Notes: generated by a model not told the origin, from the sequence alone. A stretch of 64,000 nt of DNA from Qipengyuania xiapuensis (GCF_019711395.1 NZ_JAIGNL010000002.1:822648-886647), one strand, 5' to 3'; counted from the stretch's first letter, positions 44,164 through 54,054 are shown. A program made the numbers and translations.

Positions 44164-45159
44164 ATGAGCCGTGAAGGCCAAGGAACATCCCCCGGCCAGG
44201 AACCGGGGAAGCTTTTATCTCGCACGGGTCGCACCCGCGGTGGGGATCCGCTCGCCTTCAATCACCAGCCATCGCCCGACCTTGCGCCCTGGTTTACTTG
44301 GTTCAGCGTAACCGATGCGGAGATCCCCGACGGCCACGAGATCGTCGACGGGATGTTCAACGATCACGCGATCATCCGGATCATGTTCTGCGGCCACTGG
44401 ACGGCGCAGACCCGCGATGGCGAAGTCGTCCTCGATCCCGGCGAAAAGGGCATGACGGTCTATTTCGGGCCGCAGACGAAGGTCATGCCGATCGTGGGTA
44501 GCGGCAAGATCAAGGTGCTGAGCGTCCACCTCGGCCCGGGCGCAGCTTCGGTGCTTGGCGGACCACGCCAGGAAGACATGCTCGACCGAATCGTCGATCA
44601 CGACAAGCTGGTCGGCCACGGCAGCCTGAGCTCGCGCTTTCACATCGACGGTACGCCGCACGAGTGGCTGAAGACGTTCGAGCACGAACTGCGGAAGTTC
44701 CTGCAGATCAACGACACGGCACCACCGGATCCGATCACGCTCGCTTTCGAGCACGAAACGCTTGCGAACCCGTCCTTCGCGCTCACGGAATTTGCCGCGC
44801 GCCAGGATTGCAGCACGCGTACCGTGGAAAGAATTATCAAGCGCGACTACGGCTTGTCGCCGAAGCAGGTGTGCCGCAGGGCGCGCGCGCTCGACATGGC
44901 AGCAGCGCTGCTAGGCGTCGCCATGGAAGAGGAAGAGGCCGAACTGCGCCTGCGCTACTTCGACCAGTCGCATCTCATCCGTGAAATCAAGGCGTTCTTC
45001 GGCACCACACCGCAAGAGCTGAGGAACGGAAACCACCCGTTCCTCCGCCTCAATCTCGAAGTGCGCCAGTCGCGCCGCGTACAGGCCCTGTCGCTTCTCC
45101 CGCCCGACACGATCGAGCCGTGGCGCGATCCCACGGCCGAACCCTTTTCAGGCGAGTGA
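44164..45159 (+). CDS. AraC-type regulator, tandem paralogue 1
   Basis: 331-residue regulator. The N-terminal domain (residues 30-160) has PSPDLAPWFTWFSV, NDHAIIRIMFCGHW and TVYFGPQTKVMPI. The HTH pair is at about residues 220-300 ([45 protein letters not shown], then RYFDQSHLIREIKAFFGTTPQEL). It shares a [16 protein letters not shown] helix and much else with the next gene, so the two are a tandem duplication. ATG 44164 follows GGGGAACCCGA. Targets are unknown. Confidence 0.85.
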   Translation: MSREGQGTSPGQEPGKLLSRTGRTRGGDPLAFNHQPSPDLAPWFTWFSVTDAEIPDGHEIVDGMFNDHAIIRIMFCGHWTAQTRDGEVVLDPGEKGMTVYFGPQTKVMPIVGSGKIKVLSVHLGPGAASVLGGPRQEDMLDRIVDHDKLVGHGSLSSRFHIDGTPHEWLKTFEHELRKFLQINDTAPPDPITLAFEHETLANPSFALTEFAARQDCSTRTVERIIKRDYGLSPKQVCRRARALDMAAALLGVAMEEEEAELRLRYFDQSHLIREIKAFFGTTPQELRNGNHPFLRLNLEVRQSRRVQALSLLPPDTIEPWRDPTAEPFSGE

Positions 45160-45406
45160 GCAGAAGGGCCTCCGGCAGGTTTGACAGAGAGCCTTCGATC
45201 CGCAAGTTGAAGGGGAAGTTTTACCTGCCCTTCGGGTCGCGCTGGGGGATGCAGAGATAGTTCGCGAAACACGTTCCAACAGGGCGCAACAGGCGCGGAA
45301 AGCGCGAACCCCCGCGCTTGTTTCACTCACCGGCTCCACGCCCGAAGGCCTTCCGCTCGCCTACAGCCGTCCGCCCGCCGCGGACATCGCTCCATGGATA
45401 CAATCA

Positions 45407-46246
45407 TTGGCGGTTGCCGACATCGTCTCGCCCGATGGCGAGCAGAAGTGCCAGCTGTTCTCGGCCAATCCCGCCATTCGCGTCCTCCTGTCCGGGAAGT
45501 GGCGTTTCGACACCATCGGCGGGATTCAGGAATTCGACGCGACGAAGGCAAGCCGGACGCTTTACTTCGGGCCGCAAACCGAGGCGATGAATGTCTCGGT
45601 AGAAGGGCCGATCAGATTTCTCCTCGTACAGTTTCACCCGGGTGCGCCGCCACTCGACCAGAGCAAGACCCACAAACAGACTCTCAACACAATCGAGTGC
45701 TTCGACGAGGGCTTGCCGCCGGAAATACGAAACGCGCACTACAATTCCGGAACACGGCGCGAAGCCTGGCTCGACAGGTTTGAGGAACTGACCCGGACCG
45801 TTCTTTTCCAGCGGGTGAAGAAAAAGCCGTCCGAAGTCGTACTGGCCTTCTACCGGCGCATCCTGACCGATCCCGATTTCGACATGGAGGAATTCGCGCG
45901 GGCCTTCGGGATCAGCCGCCGAACGCTCGAACGGAAGGTCAAGAAGGGCTTCGGCCTTTCTCCCAAACAGGCAATCCGGCGTGCACGCGCGCTCGACATG
46001 GCGGCAGCCCTACTGGGTGTCGCAATGCCCGAGGACGAGGCGGAGTTTCGCCTGCGCTACTTCGACCAGCCGCACATGACGCGTGAGATCCAGGCCTATT
46101 TCGGAACTTCGCCGGGCGTGCTTTCGAAGGAAGCCGCAATCCTGCTGCGGATCGATCTGGAGATCAGGCAGATGCGCCGCGCCGAAGCGATGCACGAGCT
46201 GGGGATCAAGGATGTCCCCTGGCGCGATCATGATGCGGAACCCTAG
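45407..46246 (+). CDS. AraC-type regulator, tandem paralogue 2 (start unclear)
   Basis: At least 279 residues, starting at the first usable codon, a TTG at 45407. The HTH is conserved ([45 protein letters not shown], then [18 protein letters not shown]). The reading frame stays open upstream to 45185, and its translation (LAYSRPPAADIAPW) aligns with the paralogue's PSPDLAPW region, although no ATG, GTG or TTG occurs there. The real start may be a rare codon or has been lost. The stop overlaps the convergent prs gene by 4 bases. Confidence 0.75.
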   Translation: MAVADIVSPDGEQKCQLFSANPAIRVLLSGKWRFDTIGGIQEFDATKASRTLYFGPQTEAMNVSVEGPIRFLLVQFHPGAPPLDQSKTHKQTLNTIECFDEGLPPEIRNAHYNSGTRREAWLDRFEELTRTVLFQRVKKKPSEVVLAFYRRILTDPDFDMEEFARAFGISRRTLERKVKKGFGLSPKQAIRRARALDMAAALLGVAMPEDEAEFRLRYFDQPHMTREIQAYFGTSPGVLSKEAAILLRIDLEIRQMRRAEAMHELGIKDVPWRDHDAEP

Positions 46247-47178
46247 TCGAAGAGCGAGCTGACCGAGCTTTCGTCGGCAATCCGGCGCACGGCCTCGCCG
46301 ATCAGCGGAGCGATGGTGAGGATGCGGATCTTGTCCGAATCCTGCGCCGCGTCGGTCGCGCGGATCGAATCCGTGATCACCAGTTCCTTCAGCGCGGAGC
46401 CGTCGACACGTGCCACGGCGCCGCCCGAAAGCACGCCGTGAGTAATATAAGCGGCAACCGATTTCGCGCCCTGGTCGAGCAGCGCCTGTGCCGCGTTGCA
46501 CAGCGTGCCGCCCGAATCGATGATGTCGTCGATCAGGATGCAGTGCCGGCCCTTAACGTCGCCGATGATGTTCATCACCTCGCTCTCGCCGGGGCGATCG
46601 CGGCGCTTGTCGACGATGGCCAGCGGGGCGTTGTCGAGACGCTTGGCGAGCGCGCGGGCGCGAACCACGCCGCCGACGTCGGGCGAGACAACCATCAGGT
46701 CCTGGTCGCCGTAGCGTGCCTGGATGTCCGCAGCCATGACGGGCGCGGCATAGAGGTTGTCGGTCGGGATATCGAAGAAGCCCTGGATCTGGCCTGCGTG
46801 CAGGTCGACCGAGAGCACGCGGTCGGCGCCGGCTTCGGTAATGAGGTTCGCCACGAGTTTGGCCGAGATCGGCGTACGCGGGCCGGGCTTCCGGTCCTGC
46901 CGGGCATAGCCGAAATAGGGGACGACCGCCGTGATGCGCCGCGCCGATGCGCGCTTGAGCGCATCGATGCAGATCAGCAGCTCCATGAGATTGTCATTGG
47001 CCGGATAGCTGGTCGACTGGACCACGAAGAGGTCCTCCCCGCGCACGTTCTCGTGGATCTCGACGAAGATTTCCTCGTCGGCGAAGCGGCGGACACCTGC
47101 ATCGACAAGCGGCATTTCGAGATAGGCTGCGATCGCGCGAGCGAGCGGCAGGTTCGAGTTGGCGGCCATGATTTTCAT
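46243..47178 (-). CDS. prs: Ribose-phosphate pyrophosphokinase
   Basis: 311-residue PRPP synthetase, converting ribose-5-phosphate and ATP to PRPP for nucleotides, histidine and tryptophan. The flexible-loop and active-site parts are [50 protein letters not shown] and the PRPP loop [13 protein letters not shown]. The KIMAANSN start and C-terminus SSLFD fit. The same length as the class I enzyme family. It stands alone on the minus strand after the AraC pair. Confidence 0.97.
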   Translation of the reverse strand: MKIMAANSNLPLARAIAAYLEMPLVDAGVRRFADEEIFVEIHENVRGEDLFVVQSTSYPANDNLMELLICIDALKRASARRITAVVPYFGYARQDRKPGPRTPISAKLVANLITEAGADRVLSVDLHAGQIQGFFDIPTDNLYAAPVMAADIQARYGDQDLMVVSPDVGGVVRARALAKRLDNAPLAIVDKRRDRPGESEVMNIIGDVKGRHCILIDDIIDSGGTLCNAAQALLDQGAKSVAAYITHGVLSGGAVARVDGSALKELVITDSIRATDAAQDSDKIRILTIAPLIGEAVRRIADESSVSSLFD

Positions 47179-47271
47179 GTAAGCGAATCCCCGTGAGCGC
47201 GGCTGTTGCCCCCGCCTAGCCGAGAGTCATGGGATTGCAACATGAAGGGGCGCGGTTTTGCGCGGCTCTCG

Positions 47272-48249
47272 TCAGATTTTGTGCTCGCCCTTGATCCAGC
47301 GGACGGTTCCGCTCGAGGCACGCATCACGACGCTCTCGGTCGTCATGGTGCCGCCGCGGCGATACTTCACGCCTTCGAGCAGGCTGCCCGAGGTGACGCC
47401 GGTGGCAGCGAAAATGCAGTCGCCTTTCACGAGGTCGTCGCGGGTGTAGATGCGATCGAGGTCGGTGATGCCCCACTTGGCCGCGCGCGCCTTCTCGTCA
47501 TCGTTGCGGAAGACGAGGCGGCCGTTGAACTGGCCGCCTACACAGCGCAGCGCTGCTGCAGCCAGCACGCCTTCGGGTGCGCCGCCCTGGCCCATGTACA
47601 TGTCGATCGTGGTGTCTTCGTCGGTCACTGCGATCACGCCGGCAACGTCGCCGTCACCGATCAGCACGACGCCGCAGCCGATGCCGCGCAGTTCGGCGAT
47701 GAGGTCGGCATGACGCGGGCGGTCGAGGACGCAGACGATGATGTCCGACGGCTTCACGCCCTTGGCTTCGGCCACCGCGGTGACGTTCTCGGTCGGCGTC
47801 TTGGCAAGATCGATGATGCCCGCCGGATAGCCCGGACCAACGGCCAGCTTGTCCATGTAGACGTCGGGCGCGTTGAGCAGGCAGCCCTCTGCTGCCGCAG
47901 CAAGCACCGCGAGCGAGTTCGGTCCGGCCTTGGCGGTGATGGTGGTGCCTTCGAGCGGATCGAGCGCAATGTCGATCTTCGGGCCCTTGCCCGGCGCACC
48001 GCCGACCTTCTCGCCAATGAAGAGCATTGGGGCCTCGTCTCGCTCGCCTTCGCCGATGACCACGGTGCCGTCCATATAGAGTGTGTCGAAAGCCTTGCGC
48101 ATCGCCTCGACCGCTGCCGCATCGGCAGCCTTCTCGTCCCCGCGGCCGATGAGCTTCGAGGCGGCAACCGCCGCAGCCTCGGTCACGCGGACCATCTCGA
48201 GAACGAGGACGCGGTCGAGCGGATTATCGGAAGGCGAAGGCGAGTTCAT
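47272..48249 (-). CDS. glpX: Class II fructose-1,6-bisphosphatase GlpX
   Basis: 325-residue gluconeogenic/pentose phosphatase. The Mg-binding motif is IDIALDPLEGTTITAKAG (DPLEGTT) with GEGERDEAPMLFIGE before it and GPKIDIALDP. The C-terminal GRLVFRNDDEKARA and SGSLLEGVKYRRG complete the fold. The ATG at 48249 leaves an in-frame upstream extension that lies over the opposite-strand gene and is rejected. Next to prs (93 bases away, same strand), consistent with sugar-phosphate metabolism. Confidence 0.95.
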   Translation of the reverse strand: MNSPSPSDNPLDRVLVLEMVRVTEAAAVAASKLIGRGDEKAADAAAVEAMRKAFDTLYMDGTVVIGEGERDEAPMLFIGEKVGGAPGKGPKIDIALDPLEGTTITAKAGPNSLAVLAAAAEGCLLNAPDVYMDKLAVGPGYPAGIIDLAKTPTENVTAVAEAKGVKPSDIIVCVLDRPRHADLIAELRGIGCGVVLIGDGDVAGVIAVTDEDTTIDMYMGQGGAPEGVLAAAALRCVGGQFNGRLVFRNDDEKARAAKWGITDLDRIYTRDDLVKGDCIFAATGVTSGSLLEGVKYRRGGTMTTESVVMRASSGTVRWIKGEHKI

Positions 48250-48342
48250 GGGTGGTTCAGTCCTTGAAGCGTGTTTGGCAAGGCGCGGGCGAGCAACCCG
48301 TGCATTCGTATTCGCAGGGCGGATAGCCGCAGGAGCATTGCA

Positions 48343-48984
48343 TTGTCGAGACATCTGGCGGTTGTTTTTGCAGGCGGTTTGCTCGCCGCATCGCCGCCAG
48401 CGGCAATCGCACAGGAAGAGCCACTCGAAAAGCAGGGCGGCGAGCCTCCCGAGCGCATCGACATTCTCGCCGAACCGATCACCGACGAGCCCGAATACAA
48501 CCAGGAATGTATCGAGGAGCAGGAAGCGGCGATCCTGTTCGGCGAAATCGTCGTCTGCCGTGAGCGGACAGGCGATGAGAACAGGCTCTACGACAAGGAA
48601 ACGGCCGAACGAAAGCACGCCGAGCGCACGGCGTTTCACAACGACATCCTGGCGCCCGATACCGCCGGACCCGGCATCTTCCGAGGCAAGGCGACCGTGT
48701 CGGGCCTTTGTTTCGTGCCGCCCTGCCCGCCGCCGCCCGCCTATATCATCGATTTCGACGAGCTTCCCGATACGCCCGTTGGCTCCGATGCCGACCGGCT
48801 CGCCCGAGGTCTCGCACCGCGCGGCAATGACTATGGGCCGGACGGTTCAGTCGTCATCGCCCGCGAGGCTGGATTGCAGTCCAATGCGGCAGAGCTAGGC
48901 CTTCCGCCTCCTCTCGCTACCGGCGACGAGGAGGAAGGTGATGTCAGTCCTTCAGGATCGGCATCACCAGAGGAGCTGCCGTAA
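48343..48984 (+). CDS. Secreted protein of unknown function
   Basis: 213 residues, from the TTG at 48343: AGGAG (48331-48335) stands seven bases before it, and the resulting N-terminus (MSRHLAVVFAGGLLAASPPAAIAQ) is a clear signal peptide. The mature part is acidic, with two Cys pairs (ECIEE...VVCRER and GLCFVPPCPPPPAY). There is no recognised domain. A frame extending back to 48271 is less likely. It ends 41 bases into the convergent hom gene. Confidence 0.72.
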   Translation: MSRHLAVVFAGGLLAASPPAAIAQEEPLEKQGGEPPERIDILAEPITDEPEYNQECIEEQEAAILFGEIVVCRERTGDENRLYDKETAERKHAERTAFHNDILAPDTAGPGIFRGKATVSGLCFVPPCPPPPAYIIDFDELPDTPVGSDADRLARGLAPRGNDYGPDGSVVIAREAGLQSNAAELGLPPPLATGDEEEGDVSPSGSASPEELP

Positions 48985-50251
48985 GGCTTTCCGATCCCTC
49001 GAGCAGTGCGAGCGCCTCGCTTACACAGCGCTCAGGGCCTTCGTGCGTGACCATCGCCACCTGTACATCCCCGCCTTCGGCAGCACGGCCGCGCTGGATC
49101 AGGCTCTCGATCGAGACCCCCGCATCGCGCATGGCCGCAGTGATTTCAGCGAGCACACCCGGTCGGTCGGCCACGGTGAAGCGGATGTAGTCGCGCCCGA
49201 CACGGTCGCCCGGATCGGCTTCTGCACAGGACTGAAGCGAGGATACGGGAACCGAGAATGGCGCGCCCGACTGGCCGCGGGCGATCTCGATCAGGTCGGC
49301 CACGACCGCGCTGGCGGTGGGCTTGTCGCCCGCGCCGGCGCCCTGGAACAGCAGGCGGCCCGAGAAGTCGCCCTCGGCCACTACCGCATTGGTCGGGCCG
49401 GTCACTGCAGCCAGCGGATGGCGGAAGGGTACCAGACAGGGGCGCACGCGCTGCAGCAGGCGGCACTCGCCATCACCATTCTCCAGCGTCGCGATTCCGA
49501 CCAGGCGCACGACGTAACCGAGCGCGTCGGCCTGCGCGATATCGCTGGCGCGCACCTGCGTGATGCCCTCGGTCCGCACCGCTTCGAAATCGATGCGCGT
49601 GCCGAAGCCGATGGCCGCGAGGATGGCCAGCTTGTGCGCTGCATCAACGCCCTCGATGTCGAAGGCAGGATCGGCCTCGGCATAGCCCTTGTCCTGCGCG
49701 GCGCAGAGCATCTCGTCGAAGTCCGCGCCGGTCTGCTCCATTTCGGAGAGCACGTAGTTGCAGGTGCCGTTGAGGATCCCGTAAATCCGGTTGAGCGCAT
49801 TGGCCGCAGTACCTTCGCGAAGGCCCTTCACCACCGGGATGCCGCCGGCAACGGCAGCCTCGAACGCGAGTGGTGCTTTCTTGATCGCGGCAAGCTCTGC
49901 AAGCTCCATCCCGTGGTGCGCGACCATGGCCTTGTTTGCGGTGACGAAGCCCTTGCCCGCATCGAGCGCAGCGCGCGCAAGCGTCAGCGCCGGACCGTCC
50001 GACCCGCCGACAAGTTCGACCACCACATCGACATCGTCACGTTCAGCCATGGCCTGCATGTCGTCGACCCAGGCATAGGGCGAGAGGTCGACACCACGGT
50101 CGCGGCCACGCTCACGCGCAGTCACGGCAACGATTTCGATCGGGCGGCCTGCACGTGCGGCGATCATCGCCTGGTTGGTCTCGATCAGGCGGATCACGCC
50201 GGTCCCGACCGTGCCGAGCCCGGCAAGCGCGATACGAAGCGGCTCAGCCAT
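48944..50251 (-). CDS. hom: Homoserine dehydrogenase
   Basis: 435-residue NAD(P)H enzyme making homoserine from aspartate semialdehyde. It feeds methionine and threonine. Motifs: ALAGLGTVGTGVIRL (GxGxxG), VVELVGGSDGP, TANKAMVAHHG (Lys) and the KGYAEADPAFDIEG catalytic segment. A C-terminal ACT domain (VADRPGVLAEITAAMRDAGVSIESLIQ) is present, as expected for feedback control. The ATG at 50251 is chosen because GGAG is seven bases upstream. It overlaps the thioesterase stop by 8 bases. Confidence 0.96.
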   Translation of the reverse strand: MAEPLRIALAGLGTVGTGVIRLIETNQAMIAARAGRPIEIVAVTARERGRDRGVDLSPYAWVDDMQAMAERDDVDVVVELVGGSDGPALTLARAALDAGKGFVTANKAMVAHHGMELAELAAIKKAPLAFEAAVAGGIPVVKGLREGTAANALNRIYGILNGTCNYVLSEMEQTGADFDEMLCAAQDKGYAEADPAFDIEGVDAAHKLAILAAIGFGTRIDFEAVRTEGITQVRASDIAQADALGYVVRLVGIATLENGDGECRLLQRVRPCLVPFRHPLAAVTGPTNAVVAEGDFSGRLLFQGAGAGDKPTASAVVADLIEIARGQSGAPFSVPVSSLQSCAEADPGDRVGRDYIRFTVADRPGVLAEITAAMRDAGVSIESLIQRGRAAEGGDVQVAMVTHEGPERCVSEALALLEGSESLTAAPLVMPILKD

Positions 50252-50660
50252 CAGCATTCTCCAGCTCGGGGAAACCGAAGGCCTTGCGCACCGAGTTGGG
50301 TACCGGTGTCGGGCGGCCCTTGGGCAGGTCGACATGCACCGCGAGAAGGCGGATCTCCGCGCGCAGCGAATCGTCTTCGGCACCGTGCAGAGTGATGACC
50401 TGTTTCATGCTCGAATTTCCGATTCCCTCGATCGTCATCCGCCCCTCGATCAGCTCGTCGAGACGGATCGGGGCGATATAGTCGACCTCGGCCTTGCGGA
50501 CGTGGAATTCGACATCGGCCGGCATCCCGCGGCTGCGCGCGTCGCGGAAGAACTCGGTCACCAGCACGTCGGCATATTCGAGATAGCGCGAATTGAAGAC
50601 GACCGCCTGCGGGTCGACCTCGGCATAGCGCACGCGGAAAGTATGTCGGAAAGGCTCCAT
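50244..50660 (-). CDS. 4HBT-type acyl-CoA thioesterase (YbgC-like)
   Basis: 138-residue hotdog-fold thioesterase. It begins FRHTFRVRYAEVDPQAVVFNSRYLEYAD. The DPxxxVF segment carries the catalytic Asp typical of 4-hydroxybenzoyl-CoA/YbgC enzymes. VDYIAPIRLDELIEG and the C-terminal basic tail follow. It hydrolyses short or aromatic acyl-CoAs; the natural substrate is not known. The ATG at 50660 matches the family N-terminus. It is co-translated with hom. Confidence 0.9.
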   Translation of the reverse strand: MEPFRHTFRVRYAEVDPQAVVFNSRYLEYADVLVTEFFRDARSRGMPADVEFHVRKAEVDYIAPIRLDELIEGRMTIEGIGNSSMKQVITLHGAEDDSLRAEIRLLAVHVDLPKGRPTPVPNSVRKAFGFPELENADG

Positions 50661-50743
50661 GGCTTTGCCGACTAGCGCACCCGGGCCGCGCAAGTGAACC
50701 AGTTTGTCTTGTGGGGGGCTAAGCGCGGATTCGCGCAGGGCCG

Positions 50744-51577
50744 TCAGCGCGGCAGGTTACGCTCGCAGGGGCCGAGTTGCTCGATCACGAAAGCGTAGTC
50801 CCGCGCGGCGAGCGCGCGGGCACGGGAATCGCGCGAAAGATTGGCGGCGCCGGGCAATTCGGCGGGGAGCGAACAGGCAAGGCGGTACCAGGCGAGCGTG
50901 CCAGGCTGGGGTGCGCGCGCCGACTGGTCGACGATTTCGGTCCAGGACACGCCCCAGCGCGGCGCCTGATTCGGGCGGCGCACGACGGTGATCGAGACGG
51001 GCCCGTCCGCCTCGGTGTCGAGGAAGAGCTGGGTTTCGGATTCGCCCACCAGCGTGCCCTCGACGGCCAGCGCATCGGCAACGCGGGTAACGCGCGGCGG
51101 GGCATCGGGCGCTACGAGCGCGCTCAGGACAGGGCGCAGCTGTGCCTCGAAGGCGGGCGTGTAAGGGCGTTGGGCGCCTTCGCCCACGAGCTGGATCTCG
51201 CCCGGGCGACCGGGCACGGGGCGTGCGAAGAGGATCATTTCGCTCTTCTTGAGCTTGGGCGCCTTGCCCTTCGCCGTCAGCGGCACGTCGACGAGGTAGC
51301 GCAGCTCTTCACCCACCGGCACGTTGCCCGCGATCAGCGCCAGGGTGCGGGCCTTGACGAACAGGCGGACATGGCCGGGAGCCACGTCGGGCGCGCGTTC
51401 GGGCTTGAGTGCGACCTGGTCGCGAATCTCCACCCGCAGGACCATCGCCGCGTCTTCGGCGAGCGAGACTGTATCCGCATAGGTCAGCGCAGTCGCCCCG
51501 TCGCCCTGCGCCTGCGTGGCAAAGGGCAGGCCTGCGGCAAGGGTGGCACAGAGGAGGAAGTTGCGGAGGCGGAGCAT
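50744..51577 (-). CDS. Periplasmic protein of unknown function
   Basis: 277-residue secreted protein. Signal peptide residues 1-24 end PFATQAQ. The mature region has EDAAMVLRVEIRDQVALKPERAP, then RLFVKARTLALIAGNVPVGEELRYLVDVPL and GVSWTEIVDQSARAPQPG. There are single Cys residues near the C-terminus (LACSLP, GPCERN), perhaps a disulfide. No catalytic signature. A longer frame upstream overlaps the promoter region and is rejected. Conserved style in sphingomonads but not a family I can name. Confidence 0.75.
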   Translation of the reverse strand: MLRLRNFLLCATLAAGLPFATQAQGDGATALTYADTVSLAEDAAMVLRVEIRDQVALKPERAPDVAPGHVRLFVKARTLALIAGNVPVGEELRYLVDVPLTAKGKAPKLKKSEMILFARPVPGRPGEIQLVGEGAQRPYTPAFEAQLRPVLSALVAPDAPPRVTRVADALAVEGTLVGESETQLFLDTEADGPVSITVVRRPNQAPRWGVSWTEIVDQSARAPQPGTLAWYRLACSLPAELPGAANLSRDSRARALAARDYAFVIEQLGPCERNLPR

Positions 51578-51740
51578 GGGCGGGAAGGAACCTTTTGAAT
51601 CGTTTGCTTGGGCAGCTTGCACACGGCCCGGTATGCTTTCAGGCACGGCTTGCATAGGGTGCCGTGAATCGCCGGTTAACCGATAAAGCGTTTGCCCCTG
51701 CCCTTTATGGCAGCTAAGGGGAGCACCTGAACCGGGTTCA

Positions 51741-51749
51741 TGATACAAT
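51741..51749 (+). promoter_or_regulatory. Extended -10 promoter element before tonB
   Basis: TGATACAAT matches the extended -10 pattern TGnTATAAT with one mismatch; no good -35 is visible. It is about 185 bases before tonB. The 357-base gap 51578-51934 holds this element, a Shine-Dalgarno-like GGAGG and a 61-codon frame with no recognisable features; I see nothing else in it. Confidence 0.3.
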
Positions 51750-51934
51750 ATTGCTTCAATGCCTCTTTTGGAGGTTTTTTGGAACAACCCGGGTCGATCG
51801 CCGTCGTTCCTGATAGGGTTCGCGCAGGTGAATATGGAATACGGCGCCAGGGAGATCGCCAGATCTACCCAGCCCCCATGGCGTCAGACTGGCCCGGTGC
51901 GAATCGGGTCGACACGATGGAGTGATGCAACCGA

Positions 51935-52600
51935 ATGGCTTATGCTGACCAAGAGATGAGTGGCAATCGCGTCGTCGCGATCATCATCGTTGCCCTCATC
52001 CACATTGCACTCGGTTATGCGCTGATCACCGGCCTTGCATATGATGCGGTCCAGAAAGTGGTCGAACGCGTGACGACTATCGATGTGGAAGAACCGCCGC
52101 CGCCGGAGCCGGAAGACGAACCGCCGCCGCCGGAAGACATCCCCGACACCGCGCCGCCGCCCCCGGTCGCGCCGCCGCCGCCGATCAACATCGCGCCCGC
52201 GCCGCCGCCGATCCGCACGCAGACGACGATTCCGCCGCCTGCACCGCCGGCGCTCGTGATCCCGCCGCCCGCACCTCCGGCACCGCCGCCCCCGCCTTCG
52301 CTGGCGCGTGGTGCAAGCCCGGACAACCTCAACCGTTGGGCTGCCCGGATCCAGGGCGACTATCCTTCCAGCGCTCTGCGCCGTGAGGAACAGGGTACCG
52401 TTTCCATGCGGATCACCGTGGGTGCCAACGGCCGTGTCGAGGCCTGTGCGGTCACCGGCAGCTCGGGTTCGAGCGCGCTTGACCAGGCAGCCTGCCGCGG
52501 GATGCAGCGTTACGCACGCTACAACCCGGCTCTCAACGCTGCCGGCAACCCGATTTCTTCGACTACAAACCAATCGATCCGTTACGTGCTGCCCGACTAG
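51935..52600 (+). CDS. tonB: TonB energy transducer
   Basis: 221-residue TonB. One N-terminal signal-anchor helix (residues 11-36, VVAIIIVALIHIALGYALITGLAY, with the Ser/His-type transmembrane face). A Pro-rich periplasmic spacer spans about residues 52-125. The C-terminal TonB domain (SLARGASPDNLNRWAARIQGDYPSSALRREEQGTV, residues 125-221) has the paired Cys CAVTG and AACRG. It carries proton-motive energy to outer membrane receptors. The ATG at 51935 heads the ton genes. Confidence 0.95.
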   Translation: MAYADQEMSGNRVVAIIIVALIHIALGYALITGLAYDAVQKVVERVTTIDVEEPPPPEPEDEPPPPEDIPDTAPPPPVAPPPPINIAPAPPPIRTQTTIPPPAPPALVIPPPAPPAPPPPPSLARGASPDNLNRWAARIQGDYPSSALRREEQGTVSMRITVGANGRVEACAVTGSSGSSALDQAACRGMQRYARYNPALNAAGNPISSTTNQSIRYVLPD

Positions 52601-52645
52601 GGACAAGTCGGCAAAAACGACAATTTTCTAAGAGGACTTCTCGCT

Positions 52646-53437
52646 ATGAATATCTCGCTTCTTTCTGCGGCTCCGGCCAACTCCTTCGGCTTCATGGAAG
52701 CCATGGAACAGGGCGGCTTCGTCGCTTGGTTCATTCTCGGCGTCATGGTCATCATGTCGGTGGGTTCGTTCTACATCCTCTTCACCAAGCTGTTCGAACA
52801 GCAGAAGGTGATGAACCAGTACAAGGCAGTCCGCACCAACTTCTGGCGCACCAACAGCCTCAAGGAAGGTGCTACCAAGCTTGAAAAGAACAGCGCATGG
52901 CGCCAGCTCGTCGACGATGCCGTCGCCGCTGAAGAAAAGCACGCCAAGCTGAACGACAAGCTCGAAGCGCACGACTGGATGCACGGTTCGCTCCAGCGTT
53001 CGGAAGATTCGATCAACGCCAAGCTCGCAGGCGGCCTGCCGTTCCTCGCAACCGTGGGTGCAACCGCTCCCTTCGTCGGTCTGCTCGGTACGGTTATCGG
53101 TATCTACCGCGCACTGATCAACATCGGCATGGCCGGCTCGGCATCGATCGACAAGGTCGCAGGCCCGGTTGGTGAAGCACTGATCATGACCGCCATCGGC
53201 CTCCTGGTCGCTGTTCCGGCCGTGTTCGCCTACAACTGGCTGCAGAGCCGTAACCGTCGCATCGCGGAACTGCTCAGCGGCTTCTCGACCGATCTGCTCG
53301 CCAACATCAACTCGAATGGTTCCATCAAGCCGATGACCGCCACTTCGACCAAGACCGCAGCCAAGGCTGCAGCCGGCCGCACGGTTCCGGGTGCCAAGCC
53401 CGCTACCGGTACGGCGACGACCACGCCGAAGAGCTAA
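52646..53437 (+). CDS. exbB: ExbB/TolQ-type proton channel protein
   Basis: 263-residue MotA/TolQ/ExbB-family inner membrane protein. Helix 1 is GFVAWFILGVMVIMSVGSFYILFTKL. Helices 2 and 3 surround ATVGATAPFVGLLGTVIGIYRALINIG and GEALIMTAIGLLVAVPAVFAYNW, with the Thr and Glu that line the channel. It forms the pentamer around ExbD. The Gly-Ala-Lys-rich C-terminal tail (ATSTKTAAKAAAGRT) is longer than usual. 45 bases after tonB. Confidence 0.95.
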   Translation: MNISLLSAAPANSFGFMEAMEQGGFVAWFILGVMVIMSVGSFYILFTKLFEQQKVMNQYKAVRTNFWRTNSLKEGATKLEKNSAWRQLVDDAVAAEEKHAKLNDKLEAHDWMHGSLQRSEDSINAKLAGGLPFLATVGATAPFVGLLGTVIGIYRALINIGMAGSASIDKVAGPVGEALIMTAIGLLVAVPAVFAYNWLQSRNRRIAELLSGFSTDLLANINSNGSIKPMTATSTKTAAKAAAGRTVPGAKPATGTATTTPKS

Positions 53438-53523
53438 TGGAGGATGGCGCGGGCGCAGGCACTCGCCCGTCCGCGCCCCTCGATTTCTCAAGCGTGAACT
53501 CAGGCAAGAATAGGATTTAAGCT

Positions 53524-54054
53524 ATGGCGATTTCGATGGGAGGCGGCAGTGAAACGCCCATGTCGGACATCAACACCACGCCGCTCGTGGACGTGATGCT
53601 GGTGCTTCTGATCATCTTCCTCATCGCGGTCCCGGTCGCGATCCAGACGATCGAAAAGCTGGAAATCCCCATCCTCGAGTCGCAAGAATCGAAGGATAAG
53701 GTGGAGAACCTGCTGCTGACCGTAAGCACCAGCGATGCGGCCGGCCGAAGCGCAGGCGAACCCGGCTTCGAAGGTGCCGCGCGCAACGGTGAATGCCGCG
53801 TCTACTTCAACAACACGACCCCGGTCACCTCGGAAGAGCTGTATGACCAGGCGTTCGAGCGTCTCGACACGATCGTTCAGCGCGCAGGCGGTCCGGAAGC
53901 GATCATGGAAAACCCGGAGGACATCCCCCAGGTCCACATCCGTGGTGACGTGAACGCTCCTTGGTCCTGTGTCGCCGGTGCGATCTACAACGTCCAGTCG
54001 GCCGGCTATCCGACGGTCGGTTTCATCTCGAACCCGGTCGATCCGAACGGCTGA
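53524..54054 (+). CDS. exbD: ExbD-type protein (first, with insertion)
   Basis: 176-residue ExbD. The membrane segment is NTTPLVDVMLVLLIIFLIAVPVA with the essential Asp at MDxxLLVL position (residues 20-42). The periplasmic part carries an insertion of about 30 residues with SDAAGRSAGEPGFEGAARNGECRVYFNN before the usual GDVNAPWSCVAGAIYNVQSAG. It is 86 bases from exbB. Sphingomonad ton clusters usually have two ExbD copies, of which one is this longer form. Confidence 0.93.
   Translation: MAISMGGGSETPMSDINTTPLVDVMLVLLIIFLIAVPVAIQTIEKLEIPILESQESKDKVENLLLTVSTSDAAGRSAGEPGFEGAARNGECRVYFNNTTPVTSEELYDQAFERLDTIVQRAGGPEAIMENPEDIPQVHIRGDVNAPWSCVAGAIYNVQSAGYPTVGFISNPVDPNG

Noticed and set aside
51740..51925. 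61-codon frame before tonB
   Set aside because: It lacks a convincing start and resembles no known protein; the region looks like promoter and leader DNA.
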